Below are positions 46,588-55,593 of a stretch of DNA of 64,000 nucleotides, in pieces. A program made the position numbers and the translations under genes. This DNA comes from Sphingomonas sp. (GTDB lineage Bacteria; Pseudomonadota; Alphaproteobacteria; Sphingomonadales; Sphingomonadaceae), in assembly GCF_019635455.1 (NCBI RefSeq), contig NZ_JAHBZJ010000005.1, positions 124,001 to 188,000 on the forward strand, written 5' to 3'. The notes under the pieces are model-generated. The model saw only the letters and a list, made by a program, of their open reading frames with translations. It was not told the DNA's origin and searched no databases. Each line of letters begins with the position of its first letter. The first letter of the stretch is position 1.

Positions 46588-47940
46588 ATGCGCTTCAGTC
46601 CGTTTGCCGCCATCGCCTTGCTCGCCGCCTCACCGATCGCGATCGCCCAGGTGGCGGCGCCGGCCGCCACCGCGGCCTCCACGGTGCGCTATATCCATGC
46701 CGGGGCGTTGCTCGCCAGGCCGGGCGAGGCGCCGCGCGGGCCGAGCACGATCATCGTGCGCGACGGCAAGATCGCCGAGGTGCGCGACGGCTATGTGGCG
46801 CCGGAGGGCGGTGCCGAGGTCATCGACCTGAAGGACCGGTTCGTGATGCCGGGCCTGATCGACATGCACGTCCATTTGTGGGGGATCGGCGGCGATCCGA
46901 TGCGCGACCGGCTGACCGCGCTGACCCGCGACAGTGGCGACGACATGATGTTCGCGATCGAAAATGCCCGCGCCACGCTGGAGGCCGGGTTCACCACGGT
47001 GCGCGACCTGGGCGGTGAGCCGCGTGGTATCCGGGCATTGCGTGAGGGGGTGGAGCGTGGCGTCGTCGCCGGGCCGACGATCGTCAATGCCGGCGCGCCG
47101 ATCTCGGTAACGGGCGGCCATGGTGATCCGGGCAACGGCATGGCCGAAATCTTCGCCAATGCGGTCCACGCCAATTACCACAATACCTGCGACGGGCCGG
47201 ACGATTGCCGGCGCGCGGTTCGCGAACAGGTCGCGCTGGGCGCGCAGGTAATCAAGTACATGTCCACCGGGGGCGTGCTGTCCAATGTCTCGGGCGGGCT
47301 GGGCCGGGCGATGACCGATGACGAGATGAAGGCGATCATCGACACCGCACACGGACTGGGCCGCAAGGTCGCGACGCACAGCCACGCGATGGCCGGCACC
47401 AAGGCAGCGGTCGCCGCCGGGGTCGATACCGTCGAACATGGGTCGTTCCTGGACGATGAGGCGATCAGGTCGATGAAGGCGCATGGCACATGGCTGGTGC
47501 CGACGATGATGGCGCCCGCCGCCGCGTTGAAGCAGGCGCGCGCGGGCATGTTGCCGCCGGCCGTCATCCCCAAGGCGGAGGAGGCCGCCGCCGCCGCCTT
47601 TGCCAGCCACAGCAGGGCCTATGCCGCCGGCGTGAAGGTGGCGTTCGGAACCGATAGTGGCGTTTCGAAACATGGCGACAATGCGCAGGAGTTCGCGTTG
47701 ATGGTGAAGGCGGGAATGTCGCCCGCCAACGCGCTGAAGGCCGCCACCGCCAATGCCGCCGAGGCGCTGGGCCGGTCGGCATCGATCGGCAGCATCGAAC
47801 CGGGCAAGGATGCCGACATCATCGCGGTTTCGGGCAGCCCGCTGGAAGACGTGACCCGCATGGAGCGCGTCGATTTCGTCATGCGCCACGGCGTGGTGCA
47901 TAAATCGGGTGGCAAGCGGCAGGCATTTCCGGCGGAGTAG
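46588..47940 (+). CDS. Secreted amidohydrolase (imidazolonepropionase / Xaa-Pro dipeptidase-like)
   Basis: A 450-residue exported enzyme with a signal peptide (MRFSPFAAIALLAASPIAIAQ). Metal-site motifs of the amidohydrolase superfamily: LIDMHVHLWG, IKYMSTGG (candidate carboxylated Lys), ATHSHA, VEHGS and FGTDSG. Members of this subgroup hydrolyse dipeptides such as Xaa-Pro or cyclic amides. A single gene convergent with a methyltransferase gene. Exact substrate unknown. Confidence 0.88.
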   Translation: MRFSPFAAIALLAASPIAIAQVAAPAATAASTVRYIHAGALLARPGEAPRGPSTIIVRDGKIAEVRDGYVAPEGGAEVIDLKDRFVMPGLIDMHVHLWGIGGDPMRDRLTALTRDSGDDMMFAIENARATLEAGFTTVRDLGGEPRGIRALREGVERGVVAGPTIVNAGAPISVTGGHGDPGNGMAEIFANAVHANYHNTCDGPDDCRRAVREQVALGAQVIKYMSTGGVLSNVSGGLGRAMTDDEMKAIIDTAHGLGRKVATHSHAMAGTKAAVAAGVDTVEHGSFLDDEAIRSMKAHGTWLVPTMMAPAAALKQARAGMLPPAVIPKAEEAAAAAFASHSRAYAAGVKVAFGTDSGVSKHGDNAQEFALMVKAGMSPANALKAATANAAEALGRSASIGSIEPGKDADIIAVSGSPLEDVTRMERVDFVMRHGVVHKSGGKRQAFPAE

Positions 47941-47951
47941 GCCGCCGACCC

Positions 47952-48734
47952 CTAAGCGCCGCGTCCAATGACGAGCCGAAGCGGGCCGTCGAAGAACGGC
48001 TGCGTGCGAAAATGGCCATAGGTTTCGTCCCACCTTCCCGTGGCGAGATCGTGGGACAGCACGCGGATGAAGCGATCGACCGCGGCTTCCGGAACGAGAC
48101 TCCAACTGGAGCAGGCGAGCCGTGCCGCCGGGTCCAGAAAGGCCTCGGGTCGGCCGTAATAGGCCTCGTTGAAACCGTCGCGGCAATCGAGCGGAACCGG
48201 CACCGGCTGCACCTCAACCGCGCCGCCCAGCGCCGCGGCGATGCGATCGATCGACGGGAAGCGCCGGGCCTCGATCTCGCGCACTTCCGGGATGTAGTCG
48301 CTAAGCCAATAGTCCATCATCCGGTCGGGATCGCACACGAGGAGAACGACGGGACCGCGCGTGACGCGCCGCATTTCGGCCAACCCCTTTTCCAGATCGA
48401 ACCATTGATGCACGGTGACCGTCGCCAGCGACGCATCGAAATCGGCGTCGGCAAATGGCAGGTCTTCGGCGACCGCGTTGATCGCTCGCGAGAGATGGGG
48501 TGGACGCTGCGCTCGCATCGATGCTGACGGCTCCACCGCAGTGACTTCGCGATCCAGCGGCTCATAGGAGCCTGCGCCCGCGCCGACGTTCAGGACGGTC
48601 ACCGCATCACCGAGCGCACAATGAATTTGTGCAGCGATTACCGGATCGGGTTGGCGAAAGCGGCTGTATGTGCCGCCGATCTCGCCATAATCGACGTCGC
48701 CCGCGCTTCCATCCGCGCGGCGCGCACCGGTCAT
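47952..48734 (-). CDS. Class I SAM-dependent methyltransferase
   Basis: A 260-residue Rossmann-like methyltransferase. The SAM motif I is TVLNVGAGAGSYEP, followed by an acidic residue at the end of strand 2 (TAVEPSA) and motif ATVTVHQWF. Substrate unknown. Its ATG overlaps the aroB stop by 4 bases, so it is the distal gene of aroK-aroB. Confidence 0.82.
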   Translation of the reverse strand: MTGARRADGSAGDVDYGEIGGTYSRFRQPDPVIAAQIHCALGDAVTVLNVGAGAGSYEPLDREVTAVEPSASMRAQRPPHLSRAINAVAEDLPFADADFDASLATVTVHQWFDLEKGLAEMRRVTRGPVVLLVCDPDRMMDYWLSDYIPEVREIEARRFPSIDRIAAALGGAVEVQPVPVPLDCRDGFNEAYYGRPEAFLDPAARLACSSWSLVPEAAVDRFIRVLSHDLATGRWDETYGHFRTQPFFDGPLRLVIGRGA

Positions 48735-49867
48735 CGAATGCGCCCGGGCTTCACCCGACCACCCGGTTGCCGCGGCAGGTCATCGAGAAATGCGGCGACG
48801 TCGGCCAGCTTCACCGTCCGGTCGAGATAGGTCCGGCCGATCCCGCGCGCGAGGAGGAAGGGAAGGGTCCCGCCATCCATCTTCTTGTCGTGCAGCATGT
48901 GATCGACCAGCCGCGCACCGCTGGCGGCGATGCCCGCGCTGGCAAGGTCATGGGGCAGGCCGCTCGCCCGCAGATGCGCGGCGACACGCTCGGCATCGGC
49001 GGCAGGGCAGAGTCCCTGACGCACCGAGAAGGCGAAGGCGAGCGCCATGCCCGCCGCAACGCCCTCACCGTGGAGCAGCCGGTCCGAAAAGCCGGCCTCC
49101 GCCTCCAGCGCATGGCCGAACGTGTGGCCGAGATTGAGCAGCGCGCGGGTGCCGGTCGTTTCACGCTCGTCGGCGGCGACGATCCGCGCCTTGGCCGCGA
49201 CCGAATGCGCGATGGCATGGGCGCGCGCGGCGCCGTCCCCGGCGAGCAGGGCCGCGCCATTTGTTTCGCACCACGCAAAGAAGTCCGGATCGTCGATCAG
49301 ACCGTATTTGACGACTTCCGCATAGCCGGCGCGCTGGTCGCGCAGCGGCAAGGTGTCGAGCAGATCGGGGTCGATCAGCACGAGCGCGGGCTGATGGAAC
49401 GCGCCGATCAGGTTCTTGCCCGCGCGGGCGTTGATCGCGGTCTTGCCGCCCACGCTGCTGTCCACCTGTGCGAGCAGGGTGGTCGGAATCTGGACGAAGT
49501 TGCACCCGCGCTTGAGCACCGACGTCGCGAAACCGACCAGATCGCCGATCACGCCACCGCCCAGCGCGATGACATGGTCGCCGCGTTCGATCCCCAGATC
49601 GAGCAGCCGGTCGGTCAGCGATTCGAGGTGCGTCCAGCTCTTGGTGGATTCGCCGGGCGGCAGCACGATCGTCTCGCTCGCCAGTTTTCCGGCCATGAGC
49701 GCGTCCGCCAGCCGCCGCGCGTGCGGCGCGACATTCGCATCGGTGACGATCACGAACGGTCTGGCGCGGGCGAGTGGGGCGAGCTGATCGGCGGCATGAT
49801 CGAGCAGGCCGGCGGCGATCCGCACGTCATAGCTGCGCGCGCCGAGCGAGACGGGAACGGTGATCAC
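48731..49867 (-). CDS. aroB: 3-dehydroquinate synthase
   Basis: A 378-residue NAD- and metal-dependent enzyme of the shikimate pathway. Motifs: ALGGGVIGDLVGFATSVLKRG, DSSVGGKTAINA and LNLGHTFGHALE with the metal-binding His residues. It starts in the last codons of aroK (4-base overlap). Confidence 0.95.
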   Translation of the reverse strand: MITVPVSLGARSYDVRIAAGLLDHAADQLAPLARARPFVIVTDANVAPHARRLADALMAGKLASETIVLPPGESTKSWTHLESLTDRLLDLGIERGDHVIALGGGVIGDLVGFATSVLKRGCNFVQIPTTLLAQVDSSVGGKTAINARAGKNLIGAFHQPALVLIDPDLLDTLPLRDQRAGYAEVVKYGLIDDPDFFAWCETNGAALLAGDGAARAHAIAHSVAAKARIVAADERETTGTRALLNLGHTFGHALEAEAGFSDRLLHGEGVAAGMALAFAFSVRQGLCPAADAERVAAHLRASGLPHDLASAGIAASGARLVDHMLHDKKMDGGTLPFLLARGIGRTYLDRTVKLADVAAFLDDLPRQPGGRVKPGRIR

Positions 49868-50403
49868 GGCCTGAGCGCCAGGAGAATGTCGTTCACCGTC
49901 GCCTCATGCGGGGCCATGCGGCTGACGATGTGGATCGGGGCGAGCGCATAGACCGGGTTGCGGACGGCGGCGAGTTCGGTGAGCACCTGAAGCGGGTCCT
50001 TTCCCCGGAGTAGCGGCCGGTGATCGCGGCGGGAGACGCGTTCGGCCAGGATCTTGGGCGCGGCGTCCAGCCAGATCGCGGTCGCCTGGTCAAGGATCAG
50101 CGCGCGCGTATCGGCGTTGAGGAACGCGCCGCCGCCGGTCGCGATCACCTTGGGCGATCCATCGATCAACCGCGCGATCACCCGCCGTTCGCCGTCGCGG
50201 AAATGCGCCTCCCCGAACCGGTCGAAGATTTCGCTGACGGTCATGCCGGCGGCGGTTTCGATTTCGGCATCGGCATCGGCAAAGGGCAGGCGAAGCCGCT
50301 GCGCGAGGCGGCGGCCCACCGTCGTCTTGCCCACGCCCATCAGGCCGATCAGCACGATCGGGCGGGTGATTTGTAGCAGATCGGACGCCTGGGTTTGCAG
50401 CAT
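49864..50403 (-). CDS. aroK: Shikimate kinase
   Basis: A 179-residue P-loop kinase phosphorylating shikimate. Walker A is GLMGVGKTTVG; further motifs DADAEIE, GGGAFLN and RDHRPLLRGKDP (lid). ATG at 50403. Forms the order aroK-aroB-methyltransferase on the minus strand. Confidence 0.94.
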   Translation of the reverse strand: MLQTQASDLLQITRPIVLIGLMGVGKTTVGRRLAQRLRLPFADADAEIETAAGMTVSEIFDRFGEAHFRDGERRVIARLIDGSPKVIATGGGAFLNADTRALILDQATAIWLDAAPKILAERVSRRDHRPLLRGKDPLQVLTELAAVRNPVYALAPIHIVSRMAPHEATVNDILLALRP

Positions 50404-50483
50404 GGTCGCGGGGGCTATACAGCGAGGGCCACGCTCGGGCAAAAGGCCCGTTGCCTGTTGTCAAATCCGGTTCGAGGGGATCG

Positions 50484-50621
50484 ATGTCCCGTTCTGTCGT
50501 CATCATTGTCGTGGTCGCTATCTTGTTGATCGGTGGCCTTTTTTTCCTCGCCGGACGCGATGCCGAGAAGCAGCCGGCGCGTGTCGAAAAGGTCGTGCCG
50601 CTTGAAAATCTCTCGAACTAG
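50484..50621 (+). CDS. Small single-pass membrane protein
   Basis: A 45-residue protein: MSRSVVIIVVVAILLIGGLF forms one transmembrane helix, followed by a short charged tail (DAEKQPARVEKVVPLENLSN). GAGGGG lies 7 bases before the ATG. Its end overlaps the likely TTG start of the next gene (50602) in another frame, suggesting coupling. No family recognised. Confidence 0.6.
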   Translation: MSRSVVIIVVVAILLIGGLFFLAGRDAEKQPARVEKVVPLENLSN

Positions 50622-52428
50622 CACCGCGATCGCGGCCGCGCTGGCGGCGCTTGCCGGCGTCGGGATTCCCGCGCTGGGGCAGGATCGACCCGAATCGCTG
50701 CTGCCGCCCGGGTTCAACGACCCGGTCGCCGCTCCCGCCCCGGCGCCGGCCCCGGCGCCTGCGCCCGCCCCGACACGCGCGCCGCAGCCCGGCGCGACGC
50801 GCGCGCCTGCACCGGGCGGCGACTCCGCTGCCTCCGGAGCCGCTCCCGATGGGGGGGCGCCCACCGCCGCATCGCCCGCCCGCGCCGAGGCCGGCAGTGG
50901 CGAGGTGGATTATGCCGTCGTCGCCAAATATGAACTGCCCGATTTCGCGAAGCGGTCGCTCGCGGTGGTCGGGCCATCGTCGCCGGCGAGCGACGGGTTG
51001 CCGGCAAATGCGTTCGGAAATGCCGATGGGCGCTATCTCGAAGCGTTGATGCGCCGGCTCGATGCGCCCATCGCCTCGCGCTGGCTGTCAATCGCGCTGC
51101 GCCGTGCGCTCCTGTCGCGGGTCAACACCCCGGCGGGGGTGAACGGCGCGGATTTTGCCGCCGAGCGCGCCTGGTTGCTGGTCCGGATGGGCGAGGCGGA
51201 GGCGGCACGGGCGATGGTCCAGTCGGTCGATGTCGCCAACTACACGCCCAAGATGTTTCAGGTCGCCATGCAGGCGATGCTGGCGACCGCGGATCCCGGC
51301 GGAATGTGCCCGATGGTGACGCCGGCGCTGCGCACCGCGCCCGATCGCAACTGGCGCCTGGCCGAAGCGATCTGCGCGGGACTTGGCGGCGATCCGAACA
51401 AGGCCGGGCCGCTGATCGACGGCGCGCGCCGACGGCTGGGCAACACCATCGATATGCTGCTGGCCGAAAAGCTGGTCGGCATGGGTGTGGCCGGGCGGCG
51501 CGCGGTGACGGTGGAATGGGACCAGGTCGATGGCCTGACCGCATGGCGCTGGGGGCTGGCGGTGGCGTCGAACACCGATGTTCCCGACCGGCTGTTGTCC
51601 GGCGTGGGTCCGCAGGTGCGATACTGGCGCGCGACGTCCCCGGCGCTGGGGTTGCGCGATCGCGCGGCGGCGGCTGAGGCTGCGGCGAGCCAGGGCGTTT
51701 TCTCCAGCCAGGCGCTGACCGACCTTTATGGCGAGATCGAGGAGCAGGAGGATGCCAGCACTGCCGAAGTGGCGGTGGCGCGCGATCTGCGCGCGGCATT
51801 CATCGCGGCGACCCCGGCCGACCGGCTCGATCGGATGCGGCAGCTGTGGGACGAGGCGCAGGGGCCGCGTGCCGCCTATAGCCGGCTGATCCTGACCGCG
51901 CGCGCGGCAGCGGCAGTCCACCCTTCCGCCGAGCATCGCGAGGACAGCGATCGCATCATCGCATCGATGCTGAGCGCGGGATATGACCGTGCGGCGATGC
52001 GCTGGCGCGACGTGGCGGCGCGCGGGAGTGATGGCTGGGGCATGTTGCTGCTGGCCGATCCCGCGTCGCGCGCGGCGGATGTGCGCGATGTCGAGGCGTA
52101 TCGGAGCAGCGCGGACGCGACCAATGGCGCGATGCTGATCGCCGCGATGGCGGGGCTGGGCAAGATCACCAGGGCGGATGGCGAGCGGTTGATGCGCGGG
52201 GCGGGCGTCGAATTCGGTGCGGCGAATGCGTGGACCCGCGCCATCGCCCGCGCCGCCGATGCGCGCCAGCCGGGTACGGTCGTGCTGCTCGCCGCGATGG
52301 GGATGCAGACGCGGGTGTGGGACGGCGTCTCGCCCGAGGCGCTGTATCACATCACCCGCGCGCTCACCCGGGTGGGTCTGGAGAACTACGCGCGGATGAT
52401 CGCCGTCGAGGCGATCACGCGGCTTTGA
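50602..52428 (+). CDS. Exported helical protein of unknown function upstream of xerD
   Basis: About 608 residues. With the TTG start at 50602 the N-terminus is a good signal peptide (KISRTSTAIAAALAALAGVG, then PALG-Q). Residues ~35-100 are a Pro/Ala linker with PAP repeats; the rest is mostly alpha-helical and Ala/Arg-rich without recognised motif, perhaps a helical-repeat fold. It has two cysteines only (GGMCPM, EAICAG). Its stop overlaps the xerD start. It may be a periplasmic scaffold; this is inference. Confidence 0.65.
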   Translation: MKISRTSTAIAAALAALAGVGIPALGQDRPESLLPPGFNDPVAAPAPAPAPAPAPAPTRAPQPGATRAPAPGGDSAASGAAPDGGAPTAASPARAEAGSGEVDYAVVAKYELPDFAKRSLAVVGPSSPASDGLPANAFGNADGRYLEALMRRLDAPIASRWLSIALRRALLSRVNTPAGVNGADFAAERAWLLVRMGEAEAARAMVQSVDVANYTPKMFQVAMQAMLATADPGGMCPMVTPALRTAPDRNWRLAEAICAGLGGDPNKAGPLIDGARRRLGNTIDMLLAEKLVGMGVAGRRAVTVEWDQVDGLTAWRWGLAVASNTDVPDRLLSGVGPQVRYWRATSPALGLRDRAAAAEAAASQGVFSSQALTDLYGEIEEQEDASTAEVAVARDLRAAFIAATPADRLDRMRQLWDEAQGPRAAYSRLILTARAAAAVHPSAEHREDSDRIIASMLSAGYDRAAMRWRDVAARGSDGWGMLLLADPASRAADVRDVEAYRSSADATNGAMLIAAMAGLGKITRADGERLMRGAGVEFGAANAWTRAIARAADARQPGTVVLLAAMGMQTRVWDGVSPEALYHITRALTRVGLENYARMIAVEAITRL

Positions 52429-53357
52429 GTTTCGCGGACGAAGACGGCCGGGCGATCGGCCGCTTCCTGGAGATGATGGCGGCGGAAGCGGGGGCATCGC
52501 CGAACACGATCGCGGCCTATGCGACCGACCTGCGGCTCGCGTCCGGTGTGCTCGGCGGGGGACTGGCGCGCGCCGACGCAGCCGCAATCGAACGGCTTGC
52601 CGGGGACTGGCGCGACCTCTCGCGCGCGACGGTGGCGCGCAAGTCGGCGGCGTTGCGGCGCTTCTTTGCCTTTCTGGTCGATGAGGGCGATCGGGCGGAC
52701 GATCCCGGGCGCGCGCTCCCCCGGCCGGGAAGCGGTCGCGCCTTGCCCCGCACCCTGTCCGGCGCGGATGTCGAACGGCTGTTCGCGGCGATTCAGGCGC
52801 GGATCGCGCGCATTCCCGCTGATCCCCGCGACCTGCGCCTGCTCGCGCTGATCGAGCTGCTCTACGGATCGGGGCTGCGGGCGAGCGAACTTGTGTCGTT
52901 GCCGCGCGGCGCGGTGCAGCCCGACAAACCCTATCTGATCCTGAAGGGGAAGGGCGGGCGCGAACGGCTGGTGCCGCTGTCGGACCGGGCGCGGGGCGCG
53001 GTCGCGGACTGGCGCGCGCATGTCGATCCGAAATCGCCATGGCTGTTCCCCTCGGGCAAGTCGCATCTCAGCCGGATTCGGCTGTACCAGATGGTGCGTG
53101 CTATCGCGGGGGAGGCCGGGATTCCGCCCGACCGGATCAGCCCGCACGTGCTGCGCCACGCCTTTGCCACCCACCTGTTGGAAGGGGGCGCGGATTTGCG
53201 TGCGTTGCAGGCGATGCTGGGCCATGCCGACATCGCGACGACCGAAATCTACACGCATATCGACAGCGCGCGGCTGGTCCGGCTGGTCAACGAACGACAT
53301 CCGCTGGCGGAGCGGACCGCGCCGCGCCGCGTTGACGCGGACGAACGTCAGGCATAG
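52425..53357 (+). CDS. xerD: Tyrosine recombinase XerD/XerC
   Basis: A 310-residue recombinase that resolves chromosome dimers at dif. An N-terminal SAM-like core-binding domain (~residues 5-90) precedes the catalytic domain with R in [11 protein letters not shown] in [11 protein letters not shown], HxxR in [13 protein letters not shown] in [14 protein letters not shown] and the nucleophile Tyr of EIYTHI. Start is a TTG overlapping the previous stop (TTGA). I choose xerD from the aroK-aroB-xerD-accA neighbourhood seen in alphaproteobacteria; xerC cannot be excluded. Confidence 0.88.
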   Translation: MSFADEDGRAIGRFLEMMAAEAGASPNTIAAYATDLRLASGVLGGGLARADAAAIERLAGDWRDLSRATVARKSAALRRFFAFLVDEGDRADDPGRALPRPGSGRALPRTLSGADVERLFAAIQARIARIPADPRDLRLLALIELLYGSGLRASELVSLPRGAVQPDKPYLILKGKGGRERLVPLSDRARGAVADWRAHVDPKSPWLFPSGKSHLSRIRLYQMVRAIAGEAGIPPDRISPHVLRHAFATHLLEGGADLRALQAMLGHADIATTEIYTHIDSARLVRLVNERHPLAERTAPRRVDADERQA

Positions 53358-53368
53358 GGGCCGGGGCA

Positions 53369-54316
53369 ATGGCTAGTTTTCTTGAATTCGAAAAGCCCAT
53401 CGCCGAACTGCAAGCGCGGATCGACGAACTGCGCGACGCGGCCGCCGGCGGCGAGGTGGATATCGAGGCCGAAATCGGCAAGCTCCAGGCGAAGTCGGAC
53501 AAGTTTCTGCGCGACGCCTATGCCCGGTTGACGCCGTGGCAGAAGACGCTGGTGGCGCGGCATCCGGAGCGGCCGCACTTCAAACATTATGTCGCGCGAC
53601 TGATCGACGATTACATGCCGCTGGCGGGCGATCGCGCCTTTGCCGACGACGCGGCGATTCAGGGTGGGCTCGGCCGGCTCCGGGGGCGTCGCGTGATGGT
53701 GATCGGCCATGAAAAGGGCGACGATACCGCGACCCGGATCAAGCATAATTTCGGGATGGGCAAGCCCGAGGGATATCGCAAGGCGATCCGGCTGGTCGAA
53801 CTGGCCGACCGGTTCGGCATCCCGGTCGTCACGCTGGTCGATACGTCCGGCGCCTTTCCGGGCATGGAGGCCGAGGAGCGCGGCCAGGCCGAGGCGATCG
53901 CCCGATCGACCGAGGCGTGCCTCGATCTGGGCGTGCCGCTGGTCGCGTCGATCCTGGGTGAGGGGGGATCGGGCGGCGCGGTCGCGCTGGCCGCGGGCAA
54001 TCGCGTGCTGATGATGGAGCACGCCGTCTATTCGGTGATCTCGCCCGAGGGATGCGCATCCATCCTGTGGCGAACGGCGGACAAGGCGCCGGATGCGGCC
54101 GAGGCGATGAAGGTGACCGCCCAGCATCTGAAGGAACTGGGTGTGATCGACACGATCGTGCCGGAGCCGCTGGGCGGCGCGCATCGCGATCGCGACGCCG
54201 CGATCGACAGGCTGGGCGATGCGATCGAGGCGGCGCTCGGCGAACTCGCGGGTGAGAGCGCACAGGCGCTGCGCCAAAGCCGGCGCGCCAAATTCCTGGC
54301 AATGGGCCGGACGTAG
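53369..54316 (+). CDS. accA: Acetyl-CoA carboxylase carboxyltransferase subunit alpha
   Basis: A 315-residue crotonase-like subunit transferring carboxyl from carboxybiotin to acetyl-CoA. Opens [19 protein letters not shown]; core has [42 protein letters not shown] and [15 protein letters not shown]. Biotin for its partner AccB is attached by BirA, also encoded here. Confidence 0.96.
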   Translation: MASFLEFEKPIAELQARIDELRDAAAGGEVDIEAEIGKLQAKSDKFLRDAYARLTPWQKTLVARHPERPHFKHYVARLIDDYMPLAGDRAFADDAAIQGGLGRLRGRRVMVIGHEKGDDTATRIKHNFGMGKPEGYRKAIRLVELADRFGIPVVTLVDTSGAFPGMEAEERGQAEAIARSTEACLDLGVPLVASILGEGGSGGAVALAAGNRVLMMEHAVYSVISPEGCASILWRTADKAPDAAEAMKVTAQHLKELGVIDTIVPEPLGGAHRDRDAAIDRLGDAIEAALGELAGESAQALRQSRRAKFLAMGRT

Positions 54317-54324
54317 GAAAAAAA

Positions 54325-54346
54325 GCCCTCCCCGGGCGGGGAGGGC
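54325..54346 (-). terminator. Intrinsic terminator of the first flp gene
   Basis: Perfect 9-bp stem GCCCTCCCC/GGGGAGGGC with a 4-base loop. On the minus strand it is followed by seven T (54318-54324), a standard intrinsic terminator for the pilin gene. It may also slow accA transcription from the other side. Confidence 0.85.
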
Positions 54347-54359
54347 CTTCGGACTGCGC

Positions 54360-54530
54360 TTACGACGCCTTCATGTTGGAAGAGACGTTGGTGAACGTCT
54401 TTTTGAGCTGATTTCCCAGCCCCTGCATCGCGGCGATCGCAGCGACGGCGATCAGCGCGGCGATCAGCCCATATTCGATCGCGGTCGCGGCGCGGGTATC
54501 GCGCAGCATGGCAACGAAGTTCTTAAGCAT
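54360..54530 (-). CDS. Flp family type IVb pilin 1
   Basis: A 56-residue pilin: short basic leader (MLKNFVAMLRDTRA), the ATAIEYGLIAALIAVAAIAA hydrophobic helix and tail FTNVSSNMKAS. The Flp motif has Glu-Tyr, but the Gly normally cleaved after by the prepilin peptidase is Ala here (R-A-ATAIEY). The C-terminal ~37 residues are nearly identical to pilin 2, showing recent duplication. No tad assembly genes are in the window. Confidence 0.88.
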   Translation of the reverse strand: MLKNFVAMLRDTRAATAIEYGLIAALIAVAAIAAMQGLGNQLKKTFTNVSSNMKAS

Positions 54531-54551
54531 GTTTCGCTCCAGCGTGAAAAA

Positions 54552-54582
54552 GGGGGCGGCAAAGCCTGTGGCCGCCGCCCCC
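54552..54582 (-). terminator. Terminator between pilin genes
   Basis: Stem GGGGGCGGC (54552-54560) / GCCGCCCCC (54574-54582) flanked by A5 on the left and T5 on the right, so it works in both directions. It would end or attenuate the pilin 2 transcript before pilin 1. Confidence 0.75.
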
Positions 54583-54616
54583 CGTTTTTCAATCGACGTT
54601 TCGAATGAAGGGGGTC

Positions 54617-54784
54617 TTACGACGCCTTCATGTTCGACGAAACGTTGGTGAAGGTCGTCTTGAGCTGGTTGCCCAGGCCCTGCATCGCGGCAATCGCGGC
54701 GACGGCGATCAGAGCGGCGATCAGGCCGTACTCGATGGCGGTCGCGCCCTTCTTGTTGCCGAAAATCTTGCGGATCGTGTTCAT
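54617..54784 (-). CDS. Flp family type IVb pilin 2
   Basis: A 55-residue pilin with the full Flp motif: leader NTIRKIFGNKKG followed by ATAIEYGLIAALIAVAAIAA, so prepilin peptidase would cut after the Gly. ATG at 54784 has GGAG 6-7 bases upstream. Likely the major pilin of the group. Confidence 0.9.
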   Translation of the reverse strand: MNTIRKIFGNKKGATAIEYGLIAALIAVAAIAAMQGLGNQLKTTFTNVSSNMKAS

Positions 54785-54907
54785 ACCGGTCTCCATCCTG
54801 TTCACAAGCTTCATCTACCCGGCTGTCCCCGGGGATCGCCCGTGTCCAGCAGGTTCGAAATTAGGGGCCGGAGGTTAACAAACAGCTTAAGGCCGAAGCG
54901 GAATCGT

Positions 54908-55096
54908 TCAGCCCGCGCTGGCGTCCTGAACCTGTTGCGACACGTTGTTCCACATGCCCGTGGTGCCGCCCGCAAGTTCGGTCAGCGCGCCGATCATTGC
55001 GAGCACGATCAGCGCGAGGATGAAGCCATATTCGACCGAGGTCGCAGCGCGGCGGCAGCGGCCAAGGCGAACCAGCAATGATCTCAAAGGTCGCAA
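54908..55096 (-). CDS. Flp-like pilin 3
   Basis: A 62-residue pilin-like protein: RPLRSLLVRLGRCRRA leader, ATSVEYGFILALIVLAMIGAL helix and a different tail (GMWNNVSQQVQDASAG). Starts at TTG 55096 with GGAGG seven bases upstream. The cleavage Gly is replaced by Ala, as in pilin 1. Could be a minor pilin. Confidence 0.82.
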   Translation of the reverse strand: MRPLRSLLVRLGRCRRAATSVEYGFILALIVLAMIGALTELAGGTTGMWNNVSQQVQDASAG

Positions 55097-55111
55097 GCGC
55101 GTACCTCCACC

Positions 55112-55140
55112 GTTTTGGGTAGTGACGGTTTACCCCAAAC
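55112..55140. promoter_or_regulatory. Inverted repeat between flp-like gene and mutT
   Basis: GTTTTGGGTA (55112-55121) and TACCCCAAAC (55131-55140) pair at 9 of 10 positions with a 9-base spacer, in the divergent gap. It could be an operator or an mRNA hairpin. Confidence 0.4.
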
Positions 55141-55158
55141 AGGATTAACGAAAGGTCG

Positions 55159-55593
55159 ATGCGCGACTCGGATAGGTCCGAAACGGAACTCCTGATGGTG
55201 GTGGCCGCGGCGATGATCGATGCCGATGGCCGCGTGCTGGTCCAGCGACGTCCTCCTGGCAAGCCGATGGCCGGGCTGTGGGAATTTCCGGGTGGAAAGG
55301 TCGATCCGGGAGAGACACCGGAAATCGCGCTGTGCCGCGAACTGGCCGAGGAGCTTGGCATCGATGCGGATCCGGGGGGCCTGACGCCGCTCGCCTTTGC
55401 GAGCGAGCCGGTCGGCGATCGCCATCTGTTGCTGCTGCTCTACGGCCTTCGCGACTGGCGCGGAACGGCGCAGGCGCGCCATGCCACCGCATTGCGATGG
55501 CTCGCGCCCGCCGCCCTTCGCGACCTGGAGATGCCGCCGGCCGACGGGCCGCTCGTCGCGGCGCTGGTGGCGGGAGCTAGCGTCGGAGCTTGA
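55159..55593 (+). CDS. mutT: MutT-type Nudix hydrolase
   Basis: A 144-residue hydrolase with the Nudix box GGKVDPGETPEIALCRELAEELGI. Preceding strands (VVAAAMIDADGRVLVQRRPP) and the C-terminal WLAPAAL are MutT-like, so 8-oxo-dGTP cleanup is the likely job. The end overlaps the convergent methyltransferase gene by 17 bases. Confidence 0.87.
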   Translation: MRDSDRSETELLMVVAAAMIDADGRVLVQRRPPGKPMAGLWEFPGGKVDPGETPEIALCRELAEELGIDADPGGLTPLAFASEPVGDRHLLLLLYGLRDWRGTAQARHATALRWLAPAALRDLEMPPADGPLVAALVAGASVGA

